Positions 15,992 through 25,030 of a DNA stretch of 64,000 nucleotides are shown here, in pieces. Origin of the DNA: Pseudomonas sp. 5P_3.1_Bac2. GTDB taxonomy: Bacteria; Pseudomonadota; Gammaproteobacteria; Pseudomonadales; Pseudomonadaceae. Each line of letters opens with the position of its first letter. The stretch's first letter is position 1. The stretch is from NCBI RefSeq assembly GCF_025465995.1, contig NZ_JANLNY010000028.1, positions 428,015 through 492,014 on the forward strand. The letters run 5' to 3'. The notes under the pieces are model-generated. The model made no database searches. It was given only the letters and a program-made list of their open reading frames with translations, and was not told where the DNA came from. Made by a program: the position numbers and the translations under genes.

Positions 15992-17105
15992 GCCGGTTGG
16001 CGATGATCTGCCGATACAGCTCGGCATTTTGCTCGCCCATGCGCTGCGCGGTGAACAACTGCCAGTAGCGTTGCTCGGCCTGTCGGCCCATCGCTTGGGC
16101 TTGCTCAGGGTTGTGCCAGAGTTGATCCATGGCGGCGCGCAAGGCCTGCGGATTGCTGCGTTCAACAACTAGACCAGTCTGGCCGTGGATGTTGATATAG
16201 CTGGTGCCGGTGCCGATCTCACTGGAGATCATTGGTTTGCCGTACATGGCGCCTTCCAGCAGGGAAATACCAAAGGCCTCTGAGCGCAGGTGCGAGGGGA
16301 ACACCACGGCACTGCACAATTGCAGCAGGGCGACTTTGTCCTCTTCCGCCAGCCGGCCTAAAAAATGCACGTGCTTGAGCCTGAGGCGCTGCGCCTGCTC
16401 GCGCAGCTCTTGCTCCAGAGGCCCGGCACCGACGATAACAATCGGATAGTCACTGCCTTTAGCGGCCTCCAGCAGAATATGCAGGCCTTTGTAATAGCGC
16501 ATCACCCCGACAAACAGAAAGAAGCGGGTGCCAAAGCGTTGTTGCCAACCTTGCAGGGTACTGGTCTGCGGCTGTGGATAAGCTGCTTTATCCAGACCAT
16601 AGGGGATTACTGAAGTCTTGCACCGGTAGCGTTTAAGCACGTCGCTGGTGGCGAAGTAATTGGGCGAGGCGGTGACGATATGATCGACGCTGTCGAGAAA
16701 ACGATGCATCAATGGCCGGTACAGTTTGAGCAGGTACTTCTGCTGAATGATGTCCGAGTGATAGGTGACCAGCGAGGGTTTTCCGGTTGCCGCGGCGAAG
16801 TGCAGCAAGTCCATCATCGGCCATGGGAAGTGGTAATTGATCAGATCAAATTGCGCTGCCAGCTGCTTAAATTTCGGCAGGATCTTATAAGACAGGCCGG
16901 TGGAGGCGATATGCAAATCCCTTTTAACCAAGTGCACTTGGTGATCGGCCACCTGAATCTGCGCTGCGCATGGATTGTCGCTTAAGGCCAGCACTTCGGA
17001 GTGCATACCATGGGCAATGCCGCTTTGGCAAATCTGTAGGATGACTTGTTCAATGCCGCCCACGGACTCCGGCAGATAGGTCTTGAATAAGTGTAATACA
17101 CGCAT
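15942..17105 (-). CDS. wbpZ: GT4 glycosyltransferase, A-band polysaccharide (WbpZ-like)
   Basis: A 387-residue GT-B glycosyltransferase of family GT4. The N-terminal domain begins VLHLFKTYLPESVGGIEQVI. The C-terminal nucleotide-sugar domain shows FLFVGVMRYYKGLHILLEA, VIVGAGPLEQELREQA and SEAFGISLLEGAMYGKPMI, the last being the E-x7-E donor-binding motif. It is the last gene of the rmd-gmd-wbpW-wzm-wzt-wbpXYZ cluster, where WbpZ is thought to add the first D-rhamnose to the primer on undecaprenyl phosphate. The ATG is 3 bases beyond the stop of the upstream wbpY. Its last 50 bases run antisense to a DUF1127 gene. Confidence 0.9.
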   Translation of the reverse strand: MRVLHLFKTYLPESVGGIEQVILQICQSGIAHGMHSEVLALSDNPCAAQIQVADHQVHLVKRDLHIASTGLSYKILPKFKQLAAQFDLINYHFPWPMMDLLHFAAATGKPSLVTYHSDIIQQKYLLKLYRPLMHRFLDSVDHIVTASPNYFATSDVLKRYRCKTSVIPYGLDKAAYPQPQTSTLQGWQQRFGTRFFLFVGVMRYYKGLHILLEAAKGSDYPIVIVGAGPLEQELREQAQRLRLKHVHFLGRLAEEDKVALLQLCSAVVFPSHLRSEAFGISLLEGAMYGKPMISSEIGTGTSYINIHGQTGLVVERSNPQALRAAMDQLWHNPEQAQAMGRQAEQRYWQLFTAQRMGEQNAELYRQIIANRLNAKTALPAPPDAALR

Positions 17106-17108
17106 TGC

Positions 17109-18242
17109 TTACTCCAGCGCCTGGCGGTAGGCGGCAGTGGTAATGCGGGCGCAATTGGCCCAGGAAAATTGTTGTACTTGTTCTAGTCCCAGTCGGCGGC
17201 GTAGCAGCCACTCGCGGTCATCTTCAATCAAACGCATGATGGCTGTCGACCATTGTTGCGGCGCCTCTGCCGGACAGTATGTACCTGCTGTGCCAGCCAC
17301 TTCCGGCAGGGAGGCGGTTGCACTCAGGACGACCGGAACTCCCGCTGCCATCGCCTCTAAAACCGGCAAACCAAATCCTTCATAGAGCGATGGGAACAAC
17401 AGCATACGAGCCCCAGCCAGTACTTGCGCTAGGCGTTGATCGTCTAAATAACCGAGCAAGCGCACTTGGCCACTGCTCACTGCGGTGCCTAGACGGCCCT
17501 GTAGCGCTTGCGGGCCCCAGCCGGCCATGCCGGCAATCAGCAGGGGATAACGTTGGCGCACCGCTTCAGGTAGCTGAGCATAAGCGTCGAGGGCCAAGGG
17601 CAGGTTTTTGCGAGGCTCAAGAGTGCCGACACAGAGCAAATATTGCCCGGGTGCAATCCCTAATTCAGCGCAGACAGATGCCTGCTCAGTAGCGCTGTAG
17701 GGGCGAAAACGCTCGGCATAACCCAGCGGCGCCACACGCAGACGCTCCGGGGCAATACCGTAATAACGCTGCGCCTCATCGGCGATAAATTGCGAGTCGG
17801 TGAGAATCACCTGGGCGCGGGCTAAGGCCGGTTCCACGCGCTTCTCGATTTCGCGCAGGCGGTCGGCCGGCTGAGTCTCGGGGTAGTGCACATGAGTGAG
17901 GTCATGCAGGGTCATCACCATCGGCCCGGCGAACTCCAAAGGCCATAGACTTGGCTCGTGATACAGTGCCGGGCGCAAGCGTTTTACGCCATGGTTGAAG
18001 GCTTTTTGTTGCAGATTACGACGTAGGCTGTAGGCATTAGGTAGGTAGCGCTTTGCCAAGGTACTGATCCGGGAATAGCCTGGCATGGTGCTGGGTGGTG
18101 GCTGCGCCGACCAGCTTAATCCCGCAAAAAAGTCTATCTGAGTGTCCGTCAACTTGACTATTGCACTGCTCAGGCCTGCAATGTACTGACCGATTCCGGT
18201 GCGAGGTGCGCGCAGGATGCTGGCATTAAGCACTATATGCAC
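17109..18242 (-). CDS. wbpY: GT4 glycosyltransferase, A-band polysaccharide (WbpY-like)
   Basis: A 377-residue GT4 enzyme. TGIGQYIAGLSSAI is the N-terminal donor-loop region, YLLCVGTLEPRKNLPLALDA starts the C-terminal domain, and FPSLYEGFGLPVLEAMAAG carries the E-x7-E motif. In the A-band pathway WbpY is a D-rhamnosyltransferase that builds the alpha-1,2/alpha-1,3 rhamnan with WbpX. The start is GTG at 18242 and overlaps the end of wbpX by 17 bases, so translation is coupled. The linkage specificity is from family knowledge, not visible in sequence. Confidence 0.9.
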   Translation of the reverse strand: MHIVLNASILRAPRTGIGQYIAGLSSAIVKLTDTQIDFFAGLSWSAQPPPSTMPGYSRISTLAKRYLPNAYSLRRNLQQKAFNHGVKRLRPALYHEPSLWPLEFAGPMVMTLHDLTHVHYPETQPADRLREIEKRVEPALARAQVILTDSQFIADEAQRYYGIAPERLRVAPLGYAERFRPYSATEQASVCAELGIAPGQYLLCVGTLEPRKNLPLALDAYAQLPEAVRQRYPLLIAGMAGWGPQALQGRLGTAVSSGQVRLLGYLDDQRLAQVLAGARMLLFPSLYEGFGLPVLEAMAAGVPVVLSATASLPEVAGTAGTYCPAEAPQQWSTAIMRLIEDDREWLLRRRLGLEQVQQFSWANCARITTAAYRQALE

Positions 18243-19572
18243 GATTCCCCTCCTCGGCTTGTCGTACGTTGCGCACTAGCTGTTTAGTGCTGCTCGACCA
18301 ATTAATCCACTGCCACTGTTCTAGGGGGTTTTTTGCGGGAAAGCTGCCCCCGTTTTCGTAAAGATGAATCAAGCGGGCTAAGCTCTGAGGGTCTTGCAGA
18401 TCGAAATAGGCCATGTAGTCGCCGCCGATTTCTCGGAACACTGGTATATCACTTCCCATTGCGGGCAAACCACGTTGCATAGCTTCCACAAGAGGCAGAC
18501 CAAATCCCTCCGCGTGCGAAGAGAAGACCAGCGCCGCTGCGTGGGAATAGGCAAACTCTAAGCTGTTATCGTCAATGTCGTTAAACATATACAGACGTCG
18601 CCCATATTCTTGGTGGGTATGAATACGGTCTATTAATTCGGCACACTTCCAGCCAATGCGACCAATTATACAAAGGTGAGCCTGGCTACCTGCTGCCCAA
18701 GCCTGTTCAAAGGCGTCCAGCAGATAGGTGTGATTCTTGCGCGGCTCGATTGTACTAACGGCTAGGTAAACCTGTTGTGGCTGAGTAAATACGTCAACTA
18801 AGGCAGGCTTCGGCCCGCCACCTTCGGCGCGCAAGTCCAGCTCTGAGCCGAGATGAAAAAAACCATGCCAGCATTGCTGCGCGGCATCTTGGCCTAGACG
18901 TTTATGCAGCTCAGTTTTGAGCTCATCACGCACGCTGCGGGAAATTGACATGAAACCGTTAGCCTGATGGATGACCCAGCTAAACCACGCGTTGTAAATG
19001 TCATGCAGGCGCTGATCAAAAAACTCTGGTCGGGTGACGGGGATCAGGTCATAGATCACCGCCACAATGCCTACACCTTGGCGTTTGAGATTTTCGACAA
19101 GGGCAAAGTTCTGTTCATGCCACGAAGAGTCAAGTAGCACCAGTTGATCACCAGGCTTGCTGACAAAGGGTTCGGCCCGCAGACGCAAGGGGTCGTAGCC
19201 AAGCATGGCAAGGCCACGCATTAGTGCACTGACGGGAAGCCCCAATACACGCCATGCAACAAAAAACACCCGCCGTCCGTTGTGCCAGCGGCAGATACTC
19301 AGTTGTGACTCATACTTGTTATGCAGGCCCCAGAATGCGTGGTTGAAACGATGCAGTTGGCGATACAGGCGCGCAGCCGGGGTCTTATCTTCTGGCCCGG
19401 GCAGCAGTTGATTTACGCGATATAAGCGATTGTTGGCAAAAACTACGGGAATGCACTCGGCGTCTGTTTGTGAGGGGAGGTGGCGAACAATATTGCGCAC
19501 TACGCGCTGAATGCCCGAGTTAACGCCCGGCGAGCGAAAGACAGTGGAGCACTCAAATAAAAGACGGCTCAC
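18226..19572 (-). CDS. wbpX: GT4 glycosyltransferase, A-band polysaccharide (WbpX-like)
   Basis: A 448-residue GT4-type enzyme with an N-terminal half opening LLFECSTVFRSPGVNSGIQR and a C-terminal half with YLAVSTIEPRKNHTYLLDAF and FSSHAEGFGLPLVEAMQRG (E-x7-E). In the A-band pathway WbpX adds the alpha-1,2-linked D-rhamnose. The start is GTG at 19572, overlapping the stop of wzt by 4 bases (GTGA). GTG starts in wbpX, wbpY and wbpW may keep expression of these enzymes low relative to the sugar-nucleotide enzymes. Confidence 0.9.
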   Translation of the reverse strand: MSRLLFECSTVFRSPGVNSGIQRVVRNIVRHLPSQTDAECIPVVFANNRLYRVNQLLPGPEDKTPAARLYRQLHRFNHAFWGLHNKYESQLSICRWHNGRRVFFVAWRVLGLPVSALMRGLAMLGYDPLRLRAEPFVSKPGDQLVLLDSSWHEQNFALVENLKRQGVGIVAVIYDLIPVTRPEFFDQRLHDIYNAWFSWVIHQANGFMSISRSVRDELKTELHKRLGQDAAQQCWHGFFHLGSELDLRAEGGGPKPALVDVFTQPQQVYLAVSTIEPRKNHTYLLDAFEQAWAAGSQAHLCIIGRIGWKCAELIDRIHTHQEYGRRLYMFNDIDDNSLEFAYSHAAALVFSSHAEGFGLPLVEAMQRGLPAMGSDIPVFREIGGDYMAYFDLQDPQSLARLIHLYENGGSFPAKNPLEQWQWINWSSSTKQLVRNVRQAEEGNRAYSA

Positions 19573-20822
19573 ACGCTGGCCTCACTCTGTTTATCTAGGT
19601 CAAGACGCTGCAGGCTCAGATGTGCGTCCAGCCATGTGCAGCCAATAAAGTTTTCTTTATCGCGGTTGATCACGTGGAACAGCAGACTAAAGTCACGCCA
19701 CTCGTAATTGCCTGACATGTGTGAGTCTTGCTGCGACAGGCTCAGCGAAATCGAATAGCTGCCAGGACCTAGGAGCATGCTGAAATTAAAGTTGAAACGC
19801 AGACGCTGACCTACTTGCAAGTCAAATTGGGTCTGATTCAGTCGGTGGCTGTTTATGCCATACATGGTCTGGCCAAAGCTGTCTTTAATCATAAAGCCCA
19901 GGCCGAGGCTGCTTAATTGCGTGTTTACCAATGTATCTACTTGCAGGGTTACGGGCTGCGCAACATCGATACTTTCCAGTGCATTACCGTCGTTATCGAG
20001 CAAGCGAATACCCGTGATCACGGCTTCAGTGCTGCCTGAAATGGTTTGCACATGGCCTGACGCCAGTTTCTCTTGGCGAATGGTTAGGGCGTCCCGATCG
20101 GCCATCAATGCGTGGTAATAGTCCAGCACTACTTCCGGCTTACCTTCTTTAGCCAGTTGACCACTATTGAGCAAAATAGCTCGATCGCAAATTGACTGAA
20201 TAGCGTAGCGGTCATGGGAGACGATCAGCAGTGTCGTACCTTCTCGGCGAAACTGGCGGATTCGCTCGAAACTCTTGTGCTGGAAGTAGGCGTCACCCAC
20301 CGACAGTGCTTCATCGACAATCAGGATATCTGGGCGTTTGGCCGTCGCGACGCTGAAGGCCAAGCGCATCTGCATACCACTGGAATAAGTGCGTACCGGT
20401 TGATCGATGGCTGCGCCGATTTCGGCGAATTCTTCAATATGTGGTAGCAAACTGAGAATTTCTGTGAGCGTCAGCCCCTGTAATTGGCCGGCCATAATCG
20501 CGTTCTGACGCCCGGTAAAGTCAGAGTGAAAGCCCATGCCCAGTTCAAGTAAAGCGGCTACTCGGCCTTCAAAGTGAATGGCTCCCTCAGTCGGTAAGCT
20601 AGTACCGGTGATGAGTTTAAGCAGCGTGCTTTTGCCGGCGCCGTTGGCACCCACCAGGCCGATGGCCTCACCCGGATTAACTTCAAAATTGATGTTACGT
20701 AATGCCCAGTGCTGTTGATGCCGTGCTTTGCCAAACGGCAATAGCCATTCGAGCAGGCGACTCCAGCGTGACGGATACTGTTTATAGGCCTTACCCAGAT
20801 TTTCAACCCGCACTAAACCCAT
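19569..20822 (-). CDS. wzt: O-polysaccharide ABC transporter ATPase with glycan-binding tail (Wzt)
   Basis: A 417-residue ATPase. Residues 1-250 are the ABC domain: Walker A GANGAGKST, signature motif YSSGMQMRLAFSVA, Walker B DILIVDEALSVGDAYF. The remaining 165 residues form a Wzt C-terminal beta-sandwich (QPVTLQVDTLVNTQLSSLGL, then LGFMIKDSFGQTMYGIN and WRDFSLLFHV). That domain recognises the finished chain terminus. Wzt with Wzm exports the complete lipid-linked polysaccharide across the inner membrane for ligation to lipid A-core. ATG at 20822 overlaps the wzm stop by one base. Confidence 0.95.
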   Translation of the reverse strand: MGLVRVENLGKAYKQYPSRWSRLLEWLLPFGKARHQQHWALRNINFEVNPGEAIGLVGANGAGKSTLLKLITGTSLPTEGAIHFEGRVAALLELGMGFHSDFTGRQNAIMAGQLQGLTLTEILSLLPHIEEFAEIGAAIDQPVRTYSSGMQMRLAFSVATAKRPDILIVDEALSVGDAYFQHKSFERIRQFRREGTTLLIVSHDRYAIQSICDRAILLNSGQLAKEGKPEVVLDYYHALMADRDALTIRQEKLASGHVQTISGSTEAVITGIRLLDNDGNALESIDVAQPVTLQVDTLVNTQLSSLGLGFMIKDSFGQTMYGINSHRLNQTQFDLQVGQRLRFNFNFSMLLGPGSYSISLSLSQQDSHMSGNYEWRDFSLLFHVINRDKENFIGCTWLDAHLSLQRLDLDKQSEASV

Positions 20823-21604
20823 CAGATTTCATCCAGCATGTCGGCCGCTTTTGAGCGGAATAAGACTATTGCCAAAACACAGCAAGCCAATCCCCAGAGG
20901 CTGATCGGCAGCAGTGTTGACCACTGCGGCCAAGCGTCATGGAGAAATAGATTCTGATACGCCTGCATCAACCCTGTCATGGGATTGAAGACGAGCCAAG
21001 GCTGCAGGCTGGCTGGGAGAATATCCAACGGATAGACGATAGGTGTTAGCCAAAACCACAGTTGTAGGGTGATGCTGAACAGTTGGCCGACGTCTCTGAA
21101 AAACACATTGATGATCGCCAGAATCATCCCTAAACCTATTGCAAATACTAACTGCAAGCCGATTAGCAACGGTAGCGCTAGAACGGCCTCACCAGGAAAC
21201 CGGCCAATCACCAATAGCACCAGTAGAAAGAGGCCAAGGGTGATAGCAAAGTTGAGAAGAGCACCGAGTAATACAATTAATGGCAGGCAGAGCTTAGGGA
21301 AACTGAGCTTTTTGAGTAGATTTGCATTGTCGAGAAACATACTTAAACAACGATTGGTAACCTCGGCAAACAAGCCCCAGGTCAGAATGCCGCTGCAAAT
21401 ATACACCCCGTATGCCAAACCATCATTTAGGCCAGGCAGACGGGCTTGCATCACCTGAGAGAAAACTAAGGTGTAGATCACAATCATGGCCAGAGGTTGA
21501 AGCAGAGGCCACAAAGGTCCCAGCAATGAGTTGCGGTAGCGCGACTGAAAATCGCGTTTGACGCTGCTTAGAATGAATCCTCGATACAGCCACAAACTGG
21601 TCAT
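20822..21604 (-). CDS. wzm: O-polysaccharide ABC transporter permease (Wzm)
   Basis: A 260-residue ABC-2 type permease with six predicted helices. The N-terminus FILSSVKRDFQSRYRNSLLG and the block GPLWPLLQPLAMIVIYTLVF are typical of polysaccharide exporters. I choose the ATG at 21604, one base inside the stop of wbpW (TGATG overlap), rather than the TTG one codon earlier. It forms the channel with Wzt. Confidence 0.94.
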   Translation of the reverse strand: MTSLWLYRGFILSSVKRDFQSRYRNSLLGPLWPLLQPLAMIVIYTLVFSQVMQARLPGLNDGLAYGVYICSGILTWGLFAEVTNRCLSMFLDNANLLKKLSFPKLCLPLIVLLGALLNFAITLGLFLLVLLVIGRFPGEAVLALPLLIGLQLVFAIGLGMILAIINVFFRDVGQLFSITLQLWFWLTPIVYPLDILPASLQPWLVFNPMTGLMQAYQNLFLHDAWPQWSTLLPISLWGLACCVLAIVLFRSKAADMLDEI

Positions 21605-23049
21605 CAACGCACCCGACCGTACTGATCTTCAAAACGCACGATATCGTCTTCGCCCAAATACTCACCGCTTTGCACTTCAATCATCACCAAGTCCAGCACT
21701 CCTGGGTTTTCCAAGCGATGTTTGTGCCCGGCCGGAATGTAGGTGGACTCGTTGGTATTGACCAGGCGTGGTTCAGGGCCGCCATTAGTGACTTTGGCCA
21801 TGCCTTGCACGACGATCCAGTGTTCACTGCGGTGGTGGTGCATTTGCAGCGATAAAGTGGCGCCAGGTTTGACCACAATCCGTTTGATTTTGAAGCGCGG
21901 ACCCTCTTCTAGAATGGTATAGGAGCCCCATGGCCGATTGACCGTGCGGTGCAGGCGATAGGCCTCGTGTTTATTGAGCTTGAGTTGTTTGGCCACCTTG
22001 CCCACATCTTGCGCGCGGTCGGCCCGGGCGATCAGGACGGCATCGCAGGTGTCGACGATAATTAAATCATCCAGGCCAACCGTGGCGACTAAACGCTCTT
22101 CGCCATAGACCAAGGTATTGCGCGTATCCAGTAGCAAGGCTTGACCCTGAACCCGGTTATTCTGTTCATCTGCCGGAATCTGCTGGGCTAATGCGCCCCA
22201 AGAGCCGATATCGCTCCAGTCAAAGGTGGCCGGAACTACCGCCACAGACGTGGAGCGTTCCATTAGCGCGTAGTCGATGGAAATATCCGGCAATGCCGCA
22301 AAGGTCTCACTGGCCAACTCTTGTACGGCGTAGCCGCCAGTGGTTTGCACTGCGCTTTGCTGCAGGCACAGTTGCGCGCCTTGGACGATCTCCGGCGCAT
22401 GCTCGGCTAATTGACTGAGTAGATGCCCAGCACTGAAGCAGAACATCCCCGAGTTCCATAGATAACGGCCGCTGCTCAAGTACTGCTCGGCTGTAGTCCG
22501 ATCAGGCTTCTCGACGAACTGCGATACGCGCTGGCTGCCCAGTTCATCCAATTGCTCGCCTAATTCGATATAGCCAAAGCCGGTTTCTGGACTGCTAGGG
22601 ACGATGCCGTAGGTGACCAAATACCCGGCCTGGGCTAGGGCGACTGCTTGCTCAGTGGAGTGTTTAAAGGCGGCTATATCAAGAATCAAATGATCCGCCG
22701 CCATCACCACGAGAATTGCCTGCGGCCCATAGCGTTCTTGCACCGCCAGGGCGGCCACGGCGATGGCGGGTGCCGTATTGCGCCCTTCGGGCTCGAGGAT
22801 AAAATGCGCTTTGTGTTTGCTTAAGCCTGCGGCGACAAACTGATCGCGGCTGGCAAAGTAATGCTCACGGTTGGTCACCGTGATTACTTCGCTGGCGCCA
22901 GCCGCCACGGCAGCGGCGCGCTGGTAAGTCTTATTGAGCAGAGACTCGCCATCGGGCATGCGCATAAAGGGTTTGGGGTGACCTTCGCGGGAAACCGGCC
23001 ACAGCCGAGTCCCTGCACCACCAGACAGGATCACAGGAATAATGTGCAC
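21604..23049 (-). CDS. wbpW: Bifunctional phosphomannose isomerase / GDP-mannose pyrophosphorylase (WbpW)
   Basis: A 481-residue type II PMI-GMP. The N-terminal nucleotidyltransferase shows IPVILSGGAGTRLWPVSRE, with KPFMRMPDGESLL and FVEKPDRTTAEQYL, the pyrophosphorylase lysine motif. The C-terminal cupin-like isomerase domain shows NRPWGSYTILEEGPRFKIKR, PGATLSLQMHHHRSEHW and YIPAGHKHRLENPG. It makes mannose-6-phosphate from fructose-6-phosphate and then GDP-D-mannose from mannose-1-phosphate. GTG start at 23049, 3 bases after the gmd stop. Paralogues with the same architecture (AlgA, PslB) exist elsewhere in pseudomonads; position in this cluster identifies it as WbpW. Confidence 0.94.
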   Translation of the reverse strand: MHIIPVILSGGAGTRLWPVSREGHPKPFMRMPDGESLLNKTYQRAAAVAAGASEVITVTNREHYFASRDQFVAAGLSKHKAHFILEPEGRNTAPAIAVAALAVQERYGPQAILVVMAADHLILDIAAFKHSTEQAVALAQAGYLVTYGIVPSSPETGFGYIELGEQLDELGSQRVSQFVEKPDRTTAEQYLSSGRYLWNSGMFCFSAGHLLSQLAEHAPEIVQGAQLCLQQSAVQTTGGYAVQELASETFAALPDISIDYALMERSTSVAVVPATFDWSDIGSWGALAQQIPADEQNNRVQGQALLLDTRNTLVYGEERLVATVGLDDLIIVDTCDAVLIARADRAQDVGKVAKQLKLNKHEAYRLHRTVNRPWGSYTILEEGPRFKIKRIVVKPGATLSLQMHHHRSEHWIVVQGMAKVTNGGPEPRLVNTNESTYIPAGHKHRLENPGVLDLVMIEVQSGEYLGEDDIVRFEDQYGRVR

Positions 23050-23052
23050 GGT

Positions 23053-24024
23053 TTACTCCCTGCCGACGCGGCGCAGGTCAGCTTCGACCATCATCTCGAT
23101 CAGCTGGGCCAGGCTGGTTTGTGCTTGCCAATTTAGTTTGGCCCGCGCCTTGTCTGGATTGCCCAGCAGTACATCGACCTCGGCTGGGCGGAAGAACTGC
23201 GGATCGATCACCACATGGTCGCGGTAATTCAGGCCGACATGGGTAAAGGCCAGTTCGCACATGTCGCGCACCGTGGTGGTGATACCGGTAGCCACCACGT
23301 AATCGTCGGCTTGCTCCTGTTGCAGCATCAGCCACATCGCTTCGACGTAGTCGCCGGCAAAGCCCCAGTCACGCTTGGCGTCGATGTTACCTAGGCGTAG
23401 CTCTTTCTGTTTGCCGAGCTTGATCCGTGCTGCTGCGTCAGTGACTTTACGAGTGACGAACTCAATGCCACGCAGGGGCGATTCGTGGTTGAACAGAATC
23501 CCGCTGGAGGCGTGCAGCTTGAAACTTTCCCGGTAGTTCACGGTGATCCAATGGCCATACAGCTTGGCCACCCCGTAAGGGCTACGCGGATAAAACGGCG
23601 TGTTTTCGTCTTGCCGCTCAGCTTGAATCAGGCCAAACATTTCGCTGGTCGAAGCTTGATAGAAACGGGTGTCAGGAGACAGCTGACGGATGGCCTCAAG
23701 TAGGTGAGTGACCCCTAGGCCATCGACCACGCCGGTAATAATCGGCTGATCCCATGAGCTACCTACAAAGCTTTGCGCACCGAGGTTATACACCTCATCC
23801 GGACGCGCTTTAAGCAAGGCACGCTGCAAGGAGCTGCCATCCGCGAGGTCACCTTCGAGGTATTGGATATCGCCTTCAATACCCAGCTCACGCAGACGCC
23901 AGCGGGTATCACTGCTGCGCCGAGCGACTAGGCCATAAACCTGATAACCCTTATCTAATAAGAGCTTAGCGAGATAGGCACCATCTTGACCGGTGATCCC
24001 TGTGATTAACGCAGACTTGGCCAT
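23053..24024 (-). CDS. gmd: GDP-mannose 4,6-dehydratase
   Basis: A 323-residue short-chain dehydrogenase/epimerase-type enzyme. It has the NADP-binding glycine motif GITGQDGAYLAKLLLDKGY, LEGDLADGSSL, and the catalytic triad with YGVAKLYGHWITVNYRES (Y-x3-K). It removes water from GDP-D-mannose to give GDP-4-keto-6-deoxy-D-mannose, the shared precursor of GDP-rhamnose and GDP-fucose. The ATG is at 24024 and a 30-base gap separates it from rmd. Confidence 0.96.
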   Translation of the reverse strand: MAKSALITGITGQDGAYLAKLLLDKGYQVYGLVARRSSDTRWRLRELGIEGDIQYLEGDLADGSSLQRALLKARPDEVYNLGAQSFVGSSWDQPIITGVVDGLGVTHLLEAIRQLSPDTRFYQASTSEMFGLIQAERQDENTPFYPRSPYGVAKLYGHWITVNYRESFKLHASSGILFNHESPLRGIEFVTRKVTDAAARIKLGKQKELRLGNIDAKRDWGFAGDYVEAMWLMLQQEQADDYVVATGITTTVRDMCELAFTHVGLNYRDHVVIDPQFFRPAEVDVLLGNPDKARAKLNWQAQTSLAQLIEMMVEADLRRVGRE

Positions 24025-24054
24025 TTCTTATTTCCTATTTTTATTTTTTGCCTA

Positions 24055-24954
24055 TCAAACCTTTAGCAACCACTCTTGGAACATCGCCTGCATTGTTTGC
24101 TGCAGCGCAACGCTCGGTTGCCAACCTGTTACTAGCTTGATTTTGTTTGGATTACCGGCAACAACTCTTTGCTCCGATTTACGCATACGTGATGGATCCT
24201 GTCGGAAACTTACCTGTATGCCTGAGTACTCAATCATCGCGTCTATCAGGTCACGAATAGATTGTTGTTGACCTGAGCAAATATTATAAACCTCACCGTT
24301 AACTCCTTTGTCTAACAGGCACATATAAGCGCTTATTACATCTCGCACATCTAAGAAGTCACGGCTCACATCAATGTCGCCAACCTCGATTTGAGGTGGA
24401 TGCTTGCCTTTACTAATGCACGCAAGTTGCTTGGCAATGCTGGATATTACGAAGTTCTCACTTTGACCTGTACCGATATGATTGAACGGGCGAGCTATTA
24501 CAATGCGCCAGGGCTCGACATAACTCCACTGCTGGCACAACATCTCTGCAGCGATTTTACTGACTGCATAGGGGTTACGTGGACGTGCGGGTTGAGTCTC
24601 GCTTATGGGCATTGCGGACTCATCAACTTGGCCATAAACGTCCCCGGAACTTACATATATGAACGTTCCCGTGAAGCCGCGAGCTTTGAGTGCTTGTAGT
24701 AAATTCAGTGTGCCAATCAAATTGACTTGTAGTGTCTGTGCTGGATTACGGAAGGCTTCGGGTACGAATGTTTGCCCTGCTAAGTGAACCACTGCATCGG
24801 GGCACGTCGGCGCTAGCAAAGCCTCCAACGACTTAGGCTGGCATAGGTCAAACGAGCTGGATTCTAGTAGCTGCCAATCTGGATGATTATCTAGGCTGAG
24901 CTGAAAATGCTGGCCGACAAAGCCATTTAGACCTGTTACCAGTAATTTTTTCAT
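24055..24954 (-). CDS. rmd: GDP-6-deoxy-D-mannose (GDP-D-rhamnose) reductase
   Basis: A 299-residue NAD(P)-dependent epimerase/reductase with LLVTGLNGFVGQHFQ at the N-terminus and the catalytic YAVSKIAAEMLCQQW (Y-x3-K). It reduces the 4-keto intermediate from Gmd to GDP-D-rhamnose, the donor for the A-band homopolymer. I start it at the ATG at 24954 (MKKLLVTGLNGF); 13 residues more are open upstream but lack family character. From here leftward in transcription order the DNA is visibly more AT-rich than the sugar-transfer genes downstream. First gene of the core cluster. Confidence 0.92.
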   Translation of the reverse strand: MKKLLVTGLNGFVGQHFQLSLDNHPDWQLLESSSFDLCQPKSLEALLAPTCPDAVVHLAGQTFVPEAFRNPAQTLQVNLIGTLNLLQALKARGFTGTFIYVSSGDVYGQVDESAMPISETQPARPRNPYAVSKIAAEMLCQQWSYVEPWRIVIARPFNHIGTGQSENFVISSIAKQLACISKGKHPPQIEVGDIDVSRDFLDVRDVISAYMCLLDKGVNGEVYNICSGQQQSIRDLIDAMIEYSGIQVSFRQDPSRMRKSEQRVVAGNPNKIKLVTGWQPSVALQQTMQAMFQEWLLKV

Positions 24955-25030
24955 AGCGTCGTTTCTGCGCATGTTAGAGGCTTTGCAGGGCATCTACGAG
25001 GACCAGCGATCAATGAAAGCATGCGATTTC